From Kribbella jiaozuonensis (GTDB lineage: Bacteria > Actinomycetota > Actinomycetes > Propionibacteriales > Kribbellaceae): a stretch of DNA of 64,000 nucleotides. Below, piece by piece: positions 1-8,715 of this stretch. How positions within the stretch are numbered: position 1 is the stretch's first letter; every line of letters begins with the position of its first letter. The DNA lies in the NCBI RefSeq assembly GCF_005233875.1, contig NZ_SZPZ01000004.1:372001-436000 (forward strand). The letters are read 5' to 3'. Below the pieces are notes generated by a model that saw only the letters and a list, made by a program, of their open reading frames with translations, had not been told where the DNA came from and did no database searches. Both the position numbers and the translations under genes were made by a program.

Positions 1-477
1 CTCCTCGCCAAGGCCGACGATGCAGCCCTGCCGATGCAGCGGGCCGAGGTCGATCTGGACGACCTGGTCGACACCGAAGTACTGCGACTGCGCAGCAACG
101 ACCGACTCAAGGTGCTGGCCGACGTCCATCCGGTCCGCGTCCACGGCGACCCGCTCCGGCTCAGCCAGCTGATCCGCAACCTGGTCGAGAACGCCGCTCT
201 CGCCGCGCACACGACTGTGCGGCTCAGCACCACCGAGCAGGACGGTCGGGCAGTGCTCACGATCGAGGACGACGGCGACGGCATCCCGGAGGCCGACCGC
301 CGCCGCGTGTTCGAGCGCTTCGTCCGCCTCGATGCCAGCCGGGCCCGCTCCAGCGGAGGCTCCGGCCTCGGCCTGTCCATCGTCGAGGAGATCATCAAGG
401 CACACGACGGCACGGTCACCCTGACCGCGGCGCCCGCCGGCGGCACCACCGCGACCGTCACGCTTCCGTTGCCGTGA
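1..477 (+). CDS. Sensor histidine kinase, C-terminal part (5' end outside window)
   Basis: This is the catalytic end of a membrane histidine kinase of a two-component system. The frame is open from base 1, so the sensor, HAMP and most of the dimerisation domain lie upstream. What remains is the HATPase_c domain: an N box (QLIRNLVENA), a G1 box (DDGDGIP), an F box (VFERFVRL) and a G2 box (GGSGLGLSIV). It ends 46 bases before the response regulator at 524, which is very likely its partner. That regulator has its own candidate promoter in the gap, so the two genes may be partly uncoupled. It resembles the complete kinase at 10868-12124 in these motifs. The input signal cannot be judged from this fragment. 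Confidence 0.93.
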   Translation, partial: LLAKADDAALPMQRAEVDLDDLVDTEVLRLRSNDRLKVLADVHPVRVHGDPLRLSQLIRNLVENAALAAHTTVRLSTTEQDGRAVLTIEDDGDGIPEADRRRVFERFVRLDASRARSSGGSGLGLSIVEEIIKAHDGTVTLTAAPAGGTTATVTLPLP

Positions 478-483
478 GTGTCG

Positions 484-517
484 TCTCAGGTTGCTCTCAG
501 CCAGAGGATCGGACACT
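484..517 (+). promoter_or_regulatory. Direct-repeat box and -10 element before response regulator 524
   Basis: TCTCAG occurs at 484-489 and again at 495-500, an 11-base period. Eleven bases later GACACT (512-517) has the A2 and T6 of a -10 hexamer, and the ATG follows after 6 bases at 524. This spacing suits an OmpR/PhoB-type regulator that takes the place of a -35 element, and a nearly leaderless transcript. The same layout recurs at four other promoters in the window. Autoregulation by the product of 524-1201 is the simplest inference. Confidence 0.6.
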
Positions 518-523
518 GGGAAC

Positions 524-1201
524 ATGCGGGTACTGATTGTCGAGGACGAGATCCCCCTGGCCGAGACCGTGCGTCACGGTCTGACCGAGGACGGCTTCGT
601 CGTCGAGGTGGTCCACAACGGCGAGGACGCGGTCTGGGCCGCGACCGAGCACGCGTACGACGTGATCGTGCTCGACATCATGTTGCCCAAGCTCAACGGC
701 TACAAAGTCCTCGAGCAGATCCGCGAACGCGGTGTCTGGACCCCTGTCCTGATGCTGACCGCGAAGGACGGCGAGTACGACCAGACCGACGCGTTCGATC
801 TCGGCGCCGACGACTATCTCACCAAGCCCTTCAGCTTCCTGATCCTCGTCGCCCGCCTCCGCGCCCTGATCCGCCGCGGCGCCCCCGAGCGCCCGGTCGT
901 GCTGACCGCCGGCGACCTCACCCTCGACCCTGTCCGCCGCCGGGTCGAACGCATGGGCCAGGAAGTCACCCTGACCCGCCGCGAGTACGGTCTCCTCGCC
1001 TACCTGATGCGCCACCGCGGCGAGACCGTCAGCAAGACCGAGATCCTCGAGAACGTCTGGGATCCGGCGTTCGATGGTGACCCCAACGTCGTCGAGGTCT
1101 ATATCCGGTATCTACGCCTCAAGCTCGACGCGCCGTTCGACCGCCACGCCATCGAGACCGTCCGCGGCCTCGGCTACCGCATCGACTCCGACGGCGGCTG
1201 A
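524..1201 (+). CDS. OmpR-family response regulator
   Basis: This is a DNA-binding response regulator of 225 residues. It has a receiver domain (about 1-115) with the acidic pair in IVEDE, the phospho-acceptor Asp in VLDIMLP, Thr in MLTAK and Lys in TKPFSF. A winged-helix OmpR/PhoB effector domain follows (about 125-222; VEVYIRYLRLKL is the recognition region). A longer in-frame start exists at 491, but MRVLIVEDE is the normal start of the family and a candidate -10 lies 6 bases before it. The gene follows the kinase ending at 477 and is convergent with the DedA gene. Targets are unknown; the CTCAG repeat box just upstream suggests self-regulation. Confidence 0.95.
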   Translation: MRVLIVEDEIPLAETVRHGLTEDGFVVEVVHNGEDAVWAATEHAYDVIVLDIMLPKLNGYKVLEQIRERGVWTPVLMLTAKDGEYDQTDAFDLGADDYLTKPFSFLILVARLRALIRRGAPERPVVLTAGDLTLDPVRRRVERMGQEVTLTRREYGLLAYLMRHRGETVSKTEILENVWDPAFDGDPNVVEVYIRYLRLKLDAPFDRHAIETVRGLGYRIDSDGG

Positions 1202-1233
1202 GGCCGTTTCCTGAAGTACACGTGATCAAGCCG

Positions 1234-1836
1234 TCAGGCGGCGCGGCGGCGGTGCTTGAGTAGTTCGATTCCGATCGGGATCAGTGAGATCACGACGATC
1301 AGCGCGATGATCGGGAGCAGGTACTTGTCGATGTTCGGGATCCTGCTGCCGAGAGCGTGGCCGGCCAGCACGAGACCGATCGTCCAGACGACGCCGCCGA
1401 CGATCTGCCAGCGGGTGAAGACCTTCGCGTCCACCCGCAGCGCGCCGGCCAGCGGGTTCATCACGGTCCGCACGGCGGGGATGAAGCGAGCAAGGACCAC
1501 GGCACGGCCCACGCCGTACTTCTCGAGCTGATGCCTAGCCCGCGCGGCGGCCTGGGACAGCCGCGGGCGGTCCGGGCGGTCCACGAGCGACGGCCCGGCC
1601 CGCCGTCCGATCAGGTACCCGACCTGCGCCCCGGCCAAGGCTCCGATCGGCGCCAGGACGAGGGTCCACGTCAGCGACAGGTGTACGGCGGTGGTCGTGA
1701 GCAGGCCGGCGGTGAACAGCAGCGAGTCTCCGGGCAGCACGATGCCGATCAGCAGACCGGTCTCGGCGAACATCACCAGCAAGACGGCGAGTGGACCGAG
1801 ATGGGTCAGGAGGCTGTTCGGGTCCAACGGATTCAT
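1234..1836 (-). CDS. DedA-family membrane protein
   Basis: This is an integral membrane protein of 200 residues from the DedA/VTT family. Members are linked to undecaprenyl-phosphate recycling, membrane potential homeostasis and resistance to cationic peptides; the substrate of this one is not proven. The sequence shows the conserved glycine/proline re-entrant region (IGIVLPGDSLLFTAG), the second conserved motif (ARFIPAVRTVMNPLAG) and about four hydrophobic segments. A weak Shine-Dalgarno (CCGGAG) precedes the ATG. A CTCAG direct-repeat box with a matching -10 lies about 40-70 bases upstream, so the gene is probably controlled by one of the local envelope-stress regulators, which suits the known roles of the family. 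Confidence 0.9.
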   Translation of the reverse strand: MNPLDPNSLLTHLGPLAVLLVMFAETGLLIGIVLPGDSLLFTAGLLTTTAVHLSLTWTLVLAPIGALAGAQVGYLIGRRAGPSLVDRPDRPRLSQAAARARHQLEKYGVGRAVVLARFIPAVRTVMNPLAGALRVDAKVFTRWQIVGGVVWTIGLVLAGHALGSRIPNIDKYLLPIIALIVVISLIPIGIELLKHRRRAA

Positions 1837-1873
1837 CGGTACGGCTCCGGATCCAAAGTAGGGATGTCGTTCG

Positions 1874-1906
1874 ACCCTAGGAACCGGCTGCTGAGAGGCA
1901 GCTGAG
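1874..1906 (-). promoter_or_regulatory. Direct-repeat box and -10 element before the DedA gene
   Basis: Read on the minus strand, CTCAG halves occupy 1906-1902 and 1895-1891 (11-base period). Eleven bases further is TAGGGT (1879-1874) as the -10. The leader to the ATG at 1836 is about 30 bases and carries a weak ribosome site. Geometry is the same as at 484-517 and 2639-2671. Confidence 0.6.
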
Positions 1907-1911
1907 CAGAC

Positions 1912-2631
1912 TCAGTCGACGGCCGGCGGGTCCAGGCGGTACCCGTGGCCGCGGAGTGTCACGACGCTCGGAACACGCTCCGGCGGCGTGCCGGTGCGGG
2001 TCGCGGCCGCCTCCAGCTGGCGGCGGAGTGAGGCGATCGTCACGTCGAGCGTCTTCGTCGATCCGAACCAGTTCTCGTCCCAGACGGTGGCCATCAAGTC
2101 TTCGCGCGACACCGCCGTACCCGCGTTGAGGGCAAGGGTTTCGAGCAGCTCGTACTCCTTGGGCCGGAGTACCAGCTCGTTCGTTCCGAGCCTGCAGCGT
2201 CGCGCTGCGGTGTCGACGGTGAGGTCAGCGATCACCACCGGACCGTCGTGCTGGGGAGTCGGCCGGCTGCGCAGGTGCGCGCGCAGCCTCGCGAGCAGCA
2301 CGGTGAGGCTGAACGGTTTGACCAGGTAGTCGTCGGCCCCGGCGTCGAGGCCGGACACGATGTCGATCTCCTCGCCCCGGGCGGTCAGCATCACCAGCAA
2401 CAGGCTCGGCAGGTCCGACCGGAGGCGCCGGGCGAGATCGACGCCGTCGGCGTCGGGCAGGCCGAGGTCCAGGAGGACAACCTCGGCCTGCTCCCGGCGC
2501 GCGAGTGCCAGGCCGGCCCGCCCGGTGCGCGACCAGAACGTCTGATAGCCGTTGCTGGTGAGCGCACGGTCGAGCAGCCGGCCGATGGCCTCGTCGTCCT
2601 CGACCACAACCACGGTTCGCCCGGCCTTCAC
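1912..2631 (-). CDS. OmpR-family response regulator, GTG start
   Basis: This response regulator has 239 residues. The receiver domain carries VVVEDDE, phospho-acceptor Asp in VVLLDLGLP, MLTAR and VKPFS; a winged-helix effector domain with MATVWDENW and a C-terminal TLRGHGYRLD follows. The open frame extends upstream to 2757, but that part overlaps the permease gene and has no family similarity. The GTG at 2631 sits 7 bases after a TACCGT -10 and gives a normal N-terminus. The gene starts 40 bases after the ABC permease stop and can be read through from that operon or from its own CTCAG-box promoter. The partner kinase is probably the divergent one at 7410, because no kinase lies next to this gene. 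Confidence 0.93.
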   Translation of the reverse strand: MKAGRTVVVVEDDEAIGRLLDRALTSNGYQTFWSRTGRAGLALARREQAEVVLLDLGLPDADGVDLARRLRSDLPSLLLVMLTARGEEIDIVSGLDAGADDYLVKPFSLTVLLARLRAHLRSRPTPQHDGPVVIADLTVDTAARRCRLGTNELVLRPKEYELLETLALNAGTAVSREDLMATVWDENWFGSTKTLDVTIASLRRQLEAAATRTGTPPERVPSVVTLRGHGYRLDPPAVD

Positions 2632-2638
2632 GCTTGCG

Positions 2639-2671
2639 ACGGTAGGCGCGGTCGACTGAGAGCCGGCTGAG
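2639..2671 (-). promoter_or_regulatory. Direct-repeat box and -10 element before response regulator 2631
   Basis: On the minus strand CTCAG lies at 2671-2667 and 2660-2656, then 11 bases, then TACCGT (2644-2639), then 7 bases to the GTG. The box begins immediately after the stop codon of the permease gene, so it is an internal promoter of that operon. It is the third copy of the CTCAG type. Confidence 0.6.
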
Positions 2672-5329
2672 TCACAACTGCCGCAACTCCTCGACGGCCG
2701 GTCGGGTCGAACCTTGTGCACTGGCAAGGGCTCCGACTGCGATGGCGACGACGGCAACGATCAAGGTTGCTGCCAGGTAGGTCCAAGGCACCGCCGCCGT
2801 GGAGGGCGGTGGATCGAACACGCCGGTCAGCACCTTGATCAGCATCGCTCCCAGCGCCCATGCCACCACCGCACCGCCGATCACCCCGCCGAGTGTCACC
2901 GCCAGCGCCTCGCTCAGCACCAGCCCGCGCAGTTGCCCACGCCGAGCCCCGAGCACAGCGGCGATCGCAAAGGTACGGCGACGTTCGGCGAGGCCGAGCG
3001 CAAGCACCAGACCGCCGGCGCCGGCTGCGATCAGTACGGCGAAGGCGAGCTCGAACCGGGTCAGGCCGGCCAGGTCGACCGAGGTCAGGCTCGATCCGAC
3101 CTGCGACCTGCTCTGGGTCAGATCGGTGACCTTCGCCGAGTCCCCCAACTGCTTCCGGACGGCAGCTGCGACGGCCGGCTGGTTCTTGCCGCCGGTGTCC
3201 AGCAGGAACGCACCGATCGCGTCGCTGCCGGTCGCCTTGGCAACGTAGTCCGCGTTCGCGACGAAGAAGCTGTCGCGTGGTGCCGTCGGAAACTCCTTCA
3301 CGATGCCCGCGTAGTGGAACGGGATCGTTCGGAAGGTCTTCGTCCGACTGTCCTGCAGCCGCAGGCGAATCAGATCACCGGGCGCGAGCTGGAAGTCCTT
3401 CACGGTTTCGTCGCTGACGAGAATCGAGTCAGGCTGACTCGCCAGCTTCGCCATCAGGCCGTGCGCCGTACCGCCGACGAAGTACGCGTCCTGCAAGGCG
3501 GTCGCGTCGGCGATCGTGCCGGGCCGGACACCGTAGAAGTCCTGCAGGTCGGAGCCGACGTACGCCAGACGGTGTTGCAACGGCTCGACCCGCCGAACGC
3601 CCGGTACGGCGGCCAGCGCACCGCCCGCAGCCGGGCCGACGATCACGCCGGGCGACTCCGTCACGGTCACATCCGCACCGTTGGACAACAGCGCATCCAC
3701 CTCTGCCTGCTGCCGGTACGTCGCGTTGAAGGTCGCCGTGGACGCCGCGAATGAGATCGCCAGCGCAAGCAGTACGACGGAACGCACCAGCGGCGTACGT
3801 TGCCGCGACATGCTCGCCGCTGTGGTCCGCGCCAACCGACCGGTCATTGGCCGCACCAACACCGTGAGTACGCCGCGTCCGTGAGCCAGCGCCAGCGCGG
3901 TGAGACGCCAGAGCAACAATGCCCCGCCGATCCACAGCAGCGCCGGGCCGAAGAACGCCCAGTACGACACCGAGATCGTCGGAACGCCCTCGGGCGCCAG
4001 CACCAACGAGTAGTTGTTGCTACTCGACGCACGGAACACCAGCAGCGAGACAGCCAGGCAGATCAGATCAAGCCCGAGCCGCATCCACAACGGACTTCGC
4101 ACCCGCTCCACCTGCCGCCGTGCCGCGACAACGCTGCTGCTCCGCAGATCCCGCACCGTCGGCAGCAGCACCGTCAGCCCCGCGATCACGAGCCCCACGA
4201 CGAACGCGATCCCGAACCAGATCACCGTCGCCCGGGTCCCGCCGCCGAACGAAGCGCTACCGAACGCAGCCCGCCCGACGATGCCCGCGGCAACCACTCC
4301 AAGCACACCGCCCAAGACACCGACCAGCGCCGCCTCCAGCGCGGCCAGTCCGACCACCCGCCGGATCCCGAATCCGCGCACGCGCAACAGCGCCTGCTCC
4401 CGCCGACGCCGTACGGCGCCCGATCCCGCGACCGCGGCCGTGAGCAAGGCAGCGAGCACCGCGCCCGGCAGCCCGAGGCAGAGGAACAGGATCTGCGCGT
4501 ACGCCGCATCGCTCCGGGCCGCATCAAGCGCGGCCGCGAGATTGTTCCCCACCACAGCCGACCCGGCCGACGCCGCCTCCAGATTGTGGGCCGCACCAAC
4601 GACCGTGGTGTACGCCGACGCCGGGTCGGGCGGCAGGATCGCGTTACGTTTCGCGTGGATCTGCGTGGTGAGTGCCTGCGGATCGACGTTGGCGATCGGC
4701 CCCATCAGCTGGCTGAACCGATCGGTCGCAAGCAGCAGCACGTTGTCCGGCGGAGCGGACGGCTGGGACTGCGGTGGCGCGCCGACCTTCTGGAACAGCG
4801 AATCGGCCTGCGGCAGGTCGATCACCCCGTCGACCCTGACCTGCACCGGCGGCAGACCTGGCCTACCGACCGAGATGGTGTCCCCCGGCGATGCGTGCAG
4901 GTTCGCAGCGGTCTGCTGGGCGAGCAGTACACCCTCCGACTGCCCGGTCAGCTGCCGGACCTCGCCCGGGAACGACGAGCGATAGTTCTTCGGAATCCCC
5001 AGTACGACGCCCGGCCCGGTGGTCTGTGTCGATCCCGCGATCGTCGCCGTGAAGCCGGTCGTACGACCGAACTCGACAGGTACCGCGGTCGCGATCCCCG
5101 GCGTCTGCTGGGCGGCAGTCAGCGCGGCGCCCGGATCGCCTCCCGCCTGCACCTCGATCTGCCAGTCCACGGCGACCGTCGCCACGGCACGGCTGGTCAT
5201 ACTCGCCTTCGACGCGGTCAGAAACGCGCCGATCGCGGCGATCAGCGCCACGGACAGTCCGACCCCCGCAGCCGTGGCCAGCAGCCGCCAGGCCCGCCAT
5301 CGGATCAAGCCACGCAACCACAGTGCCAT
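2672..5329 (-). CDS. FtsX/MacB-like ABC transporter permease
   Basis: This is a large ABC permease of 885 residues of the FtsX superfamily. A first membrane helix lies near residues 12-36, followed by a long extracytoplasmic domain. A bundle of helices sits in the middle (about 270-410), with further helices near 420-530, a second extracytoplasmic part, and a final three-helix FtsX core near 755-875. Such proteins couple cytoplasmic ATPases to work on lipoproteins, peptides or cell-wall enzymes at the outer face of the membrane and do not themselves pump solutes. The gene overlaps the upstream ATPase by one base (TGATG). It is the third membrane-associated component of a lipoprotein/ATPase/ATPase/permease operon. 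Confidence 0.92.
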   Translation of the reverse strand: MALWLRGLIRWRAWRLLATAAGVGLSVALIAAIGAFLTASKASMTSRAVATVAVDWQIEVQAGGDPGAALTAAQQTPGIATAVPVEFGRTTGFTATIAGSTQTTGPGVVLGIPKNYRSSFPGEVRQLTGQSEGVLLAQQTAANLHASPGDTISVGRPGLPPVQVRVDGVIDLPQADSLFQKVGAPPQSQPSAPPDNVLLLATDRFSQLMGPIANVDPQALTTQIHAKRNAILPPDPASAYTTVVGAAHNLEAASAGSAVVGNNLAAALDAARSDAAYAQILFLCLGLPGAVLAALLTAAVAGSGAVRRRREQALLRVRGFGIRRVVGLAALEAALVGVLGGVLGVVAAGIVGRAAFGSASFGGGTRATVIWFGIAFVVGLVIAGLTVLLPTVRDLRSSSVVAARRQVERVRSPLWMRLGLDLICLAVSLLVFRASSSNNYSLVLAPEGVPTISVSYWAFFGPALLWIGGALLLWRLTALALAHGRGVLTVLVRPMTGRLARTTAASMSRQRTPLVRSVVLLALAISFAASTATFNATYRQQAEVDALLSNGADVTVTESPGVIVGPAAGGALAAVPGVRRVEPLQHRLAYVGSDLQDFYGVRPGTIADATALQDAYFVGGTAHGLMAKLASQPDSILVSDETVKDFQLAPGDLIRLRLQDSRTKTFRTIPFHYAGIVKEFPTAPRDSFFVANADYVAKATGSDAIGAFLLDTGGKNQPAVAAAVRKQLGDSAKVTDLTQSRSQVGSSLTSVDLAGLTRFELAFAVLIAAGAGGLVLALGLAERRRTFAIAAVLGARRGQLRGLVLSEALAVTLGGVIGGAVVAWALGAMLIKVLTGVFDPPPSTAAVPWTYLAATLIVAVVAIAVGALASAQGSTRPAVEELRQL

Positions 5330-6000
5330 CAGGCGACACCTTCCCGAGTCGGTACGACGAGACGTCCGTCGTTCATCTGCCAGTGCTCGGCGAGCCGCCG
5401 GGCGACCGCCGCATCGTGCGTCGTCACGACCAGGGCCGCGCCGCTCTCTTCCGCCGCAGCGATCAGTACGTCGAGAACGTGCCCACCGGTCTCGGCATCG
5501 AGCTGACCGGTCGGCTCATCGGCGAGCAGCAGCCGCGGCCGCAGAGCCAATGCCCGTGCGATCGCCACTCGTTGCGACTGCCCGCCGGACAGCGTGTCCG
5601 CAAGCTGATCAGCCAACCCAGCGACGCCGACGGACTCCATCGCGACGACCGCGCGCTCGCCGGCCTCGGCCTCGTCGGTCCCGGTCAGTACGGCGGCAAG
5701 CGCGACGTTCTCCGCCACGGTCAGCGCCGGGAGCAGACTCGGGCCTTGGAACACGACGGCGATGTCACGCGAGCGCTCGACCGGACTGTCACCGAGATCC
5801 GGCCAGGTAACAGCTCCTCCGGTCGGCAGCTCGAGCCCCGCCATCAGATGCAGCAGCGTCGACTTGCCCGAGCCGGACGACCCCATGATTGCGACTCGCG
5901 CGCCGTCCTCGACCTCGCACGTGCACCCGTGGACTGCCACGACCGCCTGATCGCCACGCCCAAACGTCCGCGACGCATCCGCGCATCGAACCAGCGTCAT
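5329..6000 (-). CDS. ABC transporter ATP-binding protein (LolD/MacB type), second of two
   Basis: This ATPase subunit has 223 residues. Walker A is GSSGSGKST, the signature is LSGGQSQRVAIARA, Walker B is LLLADEPTG and the switch His is in TTHD. The proportions match ATPases that energise FtsX-like permeases. It overlaps the neighbouring ATPase by four bases (ATGA) and the permease by one base, so the three are translationally coupled. Two different ATPases with one double-length permease suggests a heteromeric nucleotide-binding pair. The exported or processed substrate is not indicated. Confidence 0.94.
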   Translation of the reverse strand: MTLVRCADASRTFGRGDQAVVAVHGCTCEVEDGARVAIMGSSGSGKSTLLHLMAGLELPTGGAVTWPDLGDSPVERSRDIAVVFQGPSLLPALTVAENVALAAVLTGTDEAEAGERAVVAMESVGVAGLADQLADTLSGGQSQRVAIARALALRPRLLLADEPTGQLDAETGGHVLDVLIAAAEESGAALVVTTHDAAVARRLAEHWQMNDGRLVVPTREGVA

Positions 6001-6653
6001 GCGGCGACCCTCCCGTCGGACAGTGCGATCACTCGATCGGCGATCTCGGTCACCGCGGCGCTGTGTGTGACGAGCAGTACGCCGCGTCCGTCGTACGCCC
6101 GAGCACGGATCAGGTCCAGCACCAGCTGCTCGGTCTGACCGTCGAGTTCGCCGGTCGGCTCGTCCGCCAGCAGAACGTCCGGGTTGTTGCTCAGGGCCAC
6201 AGCAAGTCCGGCGCGGGCGAGCTCGCCGCCGGACAGCTCCCGCGGCAGGGCCGCTGCCCGAGCGCGGAGACCGACCTGCTCGAGAAGCTGATCGGGTGTC
6301 TGCAGCTCCGTACCCTTCTGGACCAGCCGGATGTTGGCGCTCACGGACAGGTGGGTGATCAGGTTCCCGGACTGCAGTACGACGCCGAGTCGCCGGCTCC
6401 GGACCCTCGCCCGCTCCGCCTCGGGCCGATGGCTGATGCGTTCCCCGGAAAGCGTCACGGCACCACCGTCGGGCTCGTCCAGACCCGCCAAACAGGCCAG
6501 CAGCGTCGACTTGCCCGAGCCGGACGGACCGACCACGGCCACGACCTCGCCGCGGGCGACGCTCAGGCTGACTCCGCGCAGCGCCAGCGTCTCTTCGTCA
6601 CCGGATCGGTAGAAGCGGTACAGGTCGCGGCACCACAGCACGTCGTCGGCCAT
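5997..6653 (-). CDS. ABC transporter ATP-binding protein (LolD/MacB type), first of two
   Basis: This ATPase of 218 residues has Walker A GPSGSGKST, signature LSGGELARAGLAVA, Walker B LLADEPTGE and the switch region VTHSAA. The signature is looser than usual (GGELARAG in place of GGQxQRVA), which may mark the degenerate half of a heterodimer with the ATPase at 5329-6000. An upstream in-frame start at 6689 exists, but the ATG at 6653 overlaps the lipoprotein stop as TGATG and gives the usual N-terminal length, so it is preferred. Confidence 0.93.
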   Translation of the reverse strand: MADDVLWCRDLYRFYRSGDEETLALRGVSLSVARGEVVAVVGPSGSGKSTLLACLAGLDEPDGGAVTLSGERISHRPEAERARVRSRRLGVVLQSGNLITHLSVSANIRLVQKGTELQTPDQLLEQVGLRARAAALPRELSGGELARAGLAVALSNNPDVLLADEPTGELDGQTEQLVLDLIRARAYDGRGVLLVTHSAAVTEIADRVIALSDGRVAA

Positions 6654-7306
6654 CAGAGCCACCGGACGGAGTCGGAGACGATCTTCCACGGGTCGACGTT
6701 GTCCGCGTTCACCGGACCGACCAGCGTCAGCGCCAGCTGTTTGCCGCCTTGAGAGAACAGATAGCGCTCGAAGGCGTCGCGGATCACCTTGCCGGTGACC
6801 GGGTCCTGGGCCGAGTCACCCTGATAGGTGATCAGCACGACCTTCCCCGCCGGCCGGGTGATCTCGCTGACCTTGCCCAGAGCGAACCGCGGGACGGTAC
6901 TGCGGAGCGTCGGGACCACCGTGGCCGTCGCGGACTGCGCCGTCGGTGCGGCGGCCGCGGTCGACGGCATCACCTCGATCCGGTTCAGCTTGTCGGTGAA
7001 CGAGGTCGTCGTACCGGACGCGCTGCGCGCCCAGCCCTCCGGAACCTTCACGGTGAAGGTCGTTCCGCGGAACGTGACGAACGCCTGGTTGTCCGGGATG
7101 TCGCCCGGCGGGTTCGACTCCGTCTCGACCGGCTTGGGCGGCTGGGTCGTCGCCGGCTTCGACGACGGCGCAGAGGTCGCAGGCGCCGACGGCGCGTCAG
7201 AAGTCTCGGTCGGACTCGCAGCCGAGCCGGACGAGCCGCCTCCGCTACAGGCCGACAGCAGGACCACAGTCGTCAGGGAGATGGTGAGTACGGACCAGTT
7301 CTTCAT
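6653..7306 (-). CDS. Putative lipoprotein of an ABC/two-component operon
   Basis: This is a secreted lipoprotein of 217 residues. It has a short basic start, a hydrophobic stretch and the lipobox LLSAC, with Cys near residue 20 as the lipid anchor. A Ser/Thr/Pro-rich linker (about 22-70) is followed by a compact domain of unknown family (about 75-217). It is first in the operon, ahead of two ATPases, the FtsX-like permease and a response regulator. It may therefore be the extracytoplasmic partner or sensor of the permease. A candidate -10 (TAGCGT, 7319-7314) lies 7 bases before the ATG, which points to a leaderless message. No enzymatic motif was recognised. Confidence 0.85.
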   Translation of the reverse strand: MKNWSVLTISLTTVVLLSACSGGGSSGSAASPTETSDAPSAPATSAPSSKPATTQPPKPVETESNPPGDIPDNQAFVTFRGTTFTVKVPEGWARSASGTTTSFTDKLNRIEVMPSTAAAAPTAQSATATVVPTLRSTVPRFALGKVSEITRPAGKVVLITYQGDSAQDPVTGKVIRDAFERYLFSQGGKQLALTLVGPVNADNVDPWKIVSDSVRWL

Positions 7307-7409
7307 TGAGTCGACGCTAGAAACGGCCGGGTAACCAGCCGGCCCGACGGAGGTTAGAGGACGGCAAAACCTTCCGGCAGCGCACCTGATCTGCCGTCAT
7401 GATGGCTTC

Positions 7410-8696
7410 ATGCGGCGTCGTGTCAGCAGGGTCGCCCTTGCGGCGGCTCTCGTCTCACTGATCCTCGTCGCCGTGCCGTTGGCGATCGGCATCCGCATCT
7501 CGTTCTTCTCCGACGAACGCACCGAGCTCGAACGCGCAGCGCTGGCCGCCGCCATCCAGGTCGGGCCGGACTTCACCGGCAACGACCCGGTCGAGCTTCC
7601 GGCGCCGAGCACTGACGGGCAGCTGGCCGTCTACGACAGTTCCCTCAGGTTGCGAGCAGGCACCGGTCCTCAGGTGGCCGACGATCCGACACGGGCCGGG
7701 CTGGCCGGGAAGGTGGTCCAGGCCGAGTCGGGTAGCTCCTTGGTCGTCGCCGTACCGGTCGCGTCGTCGGAACGGGTCATCGGCGTGGTCCGGGCCTCGT
7801 CACCGATCAACGCCGTCTGGGCCAGGGTGCTACTCGCCTGGCTGGCCGTGCTCGGGGGTGCCCTCGTGGCCCTCGCGATCGGCGTCGCCGTCGCGACCTG
7901 GCAGGCGAAGCGTTTGAGTGCCCCGCTCGAGTCGTTGGCCCGGATCGCGGACCGGGTCGCGGCGGGCGACCTGTCCGCGCGGGCCGAGCCGAGCGGGATC
8001 GCGGAGGTCGACGCGCTGGCCAACGCCCAGAACACCATGGTCGAACGGCTGGCCCATGTGCTGGATCACGCCCGGAACTTCGCGGCGGACGCCGCGCATC
8101 AACTGCGAACGCCGCTGGCGGGCCTGCGTCTGACCTTGGAGGCAGCGCAGACCGACCCGGCCGCTGATCCTCGGGTCGCCGTCGACGAAGCGTTTCTGCA
8201 GACCGGCGAGCTTCAGCGCACCGTCCAGGACGTCCTCGAACTGTCCCAACTGCCGGCCAAAGAACCCCGCGGCCCACTCGGCACGCTGGATGCGCTCTTC
8301 GCCGAGATCGAACACCGCTGGCACGGCATGCTCGCCGAGCGCGGTCGGCGGATCGTGTTCAGCGTGGAGGATCCGGTCGGTCACCGGTTCCTCCCCCTCG
8401 CCAACTGCCGCCAGATCCTCGACGTCCTCCTCGACAACGCCCGGACCCACGGCCGCGGCACTGTCCGGGTCACCGCCCACGACGTACTCGACACAACCGC
8501 AATCGACGTCGAAGACGAAGGCACGATGCCCGCCGACCCCGCGGACATCTTCGCCCGCGGCACCCGCGGGCCGACCGATCGCGGAGCCGGCATCGGTCTT
8601 GCTCTGGCCCGCAACCTTGCCGAAGCCTGCGGGAGCCGTCTCGTCCTCGCGTCCTCCTCCCCCACGGCCTTCCGCGTGCTGATCCCGGATGAGTGA
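7410..8696 (+). CDS. Sensor histidine kinase, divergent from the lipoprotein/ABC operon
   Basis: This kinase has 428 residues, with a membrane helix near 7-28, an extracytoplasmic sensor, a second helix near 138-160 and a HAMP linker. The HisKA box has the phospho-acceptor His in DAAHQLRTPLAG and is followed by the HATPase domain. The N box (ILDVLLDNARTHG) and G2 box (GAGIGLALARNL) are good, but the G1 region reads VEDEGTMP and lacks the usual DxGxG, so ATP handling may be unusual. It is transcribed away from the lipoprotein operon, whose last gene is a response regulator without an adjacent kinase; the two probably form one system. CATGAT (7398-7403), 6 bases before the ATG, fits a leaderless promoter. 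Confidence 0.92.
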   Translation: MRRRVSRVALAAALVSLILVAVPLAIGIRISFFSDERTELERAALAAAIQVGPDFTGNDPVELPAPSTDGQLAVYDSSLRLRAGTGPQVADDPTRAGLAGKVVQAESGSSLVVAVPVASSERVIGVVRASSPINAVWARVLLAWLAVLGGALVALAIGVAVATWQAKRLSAPLESLARIADRVAAGDLSARAEPSGIAEVDALANAQNTMVERLAHVLDHARNFAADAAHQLRTPLAGLRLTLEAAQTDPAADPRVAVDEAFLQTGELQRTVQDVLELSQLPAKEPRGPLGTLDALFAEIEHRWHGMLAERGRRIVFSVEDPVGHRFLPLANCRQILDVLLDNARTHGRGTVRVTAHDVLDTTAIDVEDEGTMPADPADIFARGTRGPTDRGAGIGLALARNLAEACGSRLVLASSSPTAFRVLIPDE

Positions 8697-8715
8697 AGAC
8701 GCACGCCTGACCGCG

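Noticed and set aside
3800-5506. Long plus-strand open frame of 568 codons opposite the FtsX permease
   Set aside because: It is extremely rich in Arg, Gln and Pro, has no domain, and lies wholly opposite a well-supported gene; such shadow frames are usual at high G+C.
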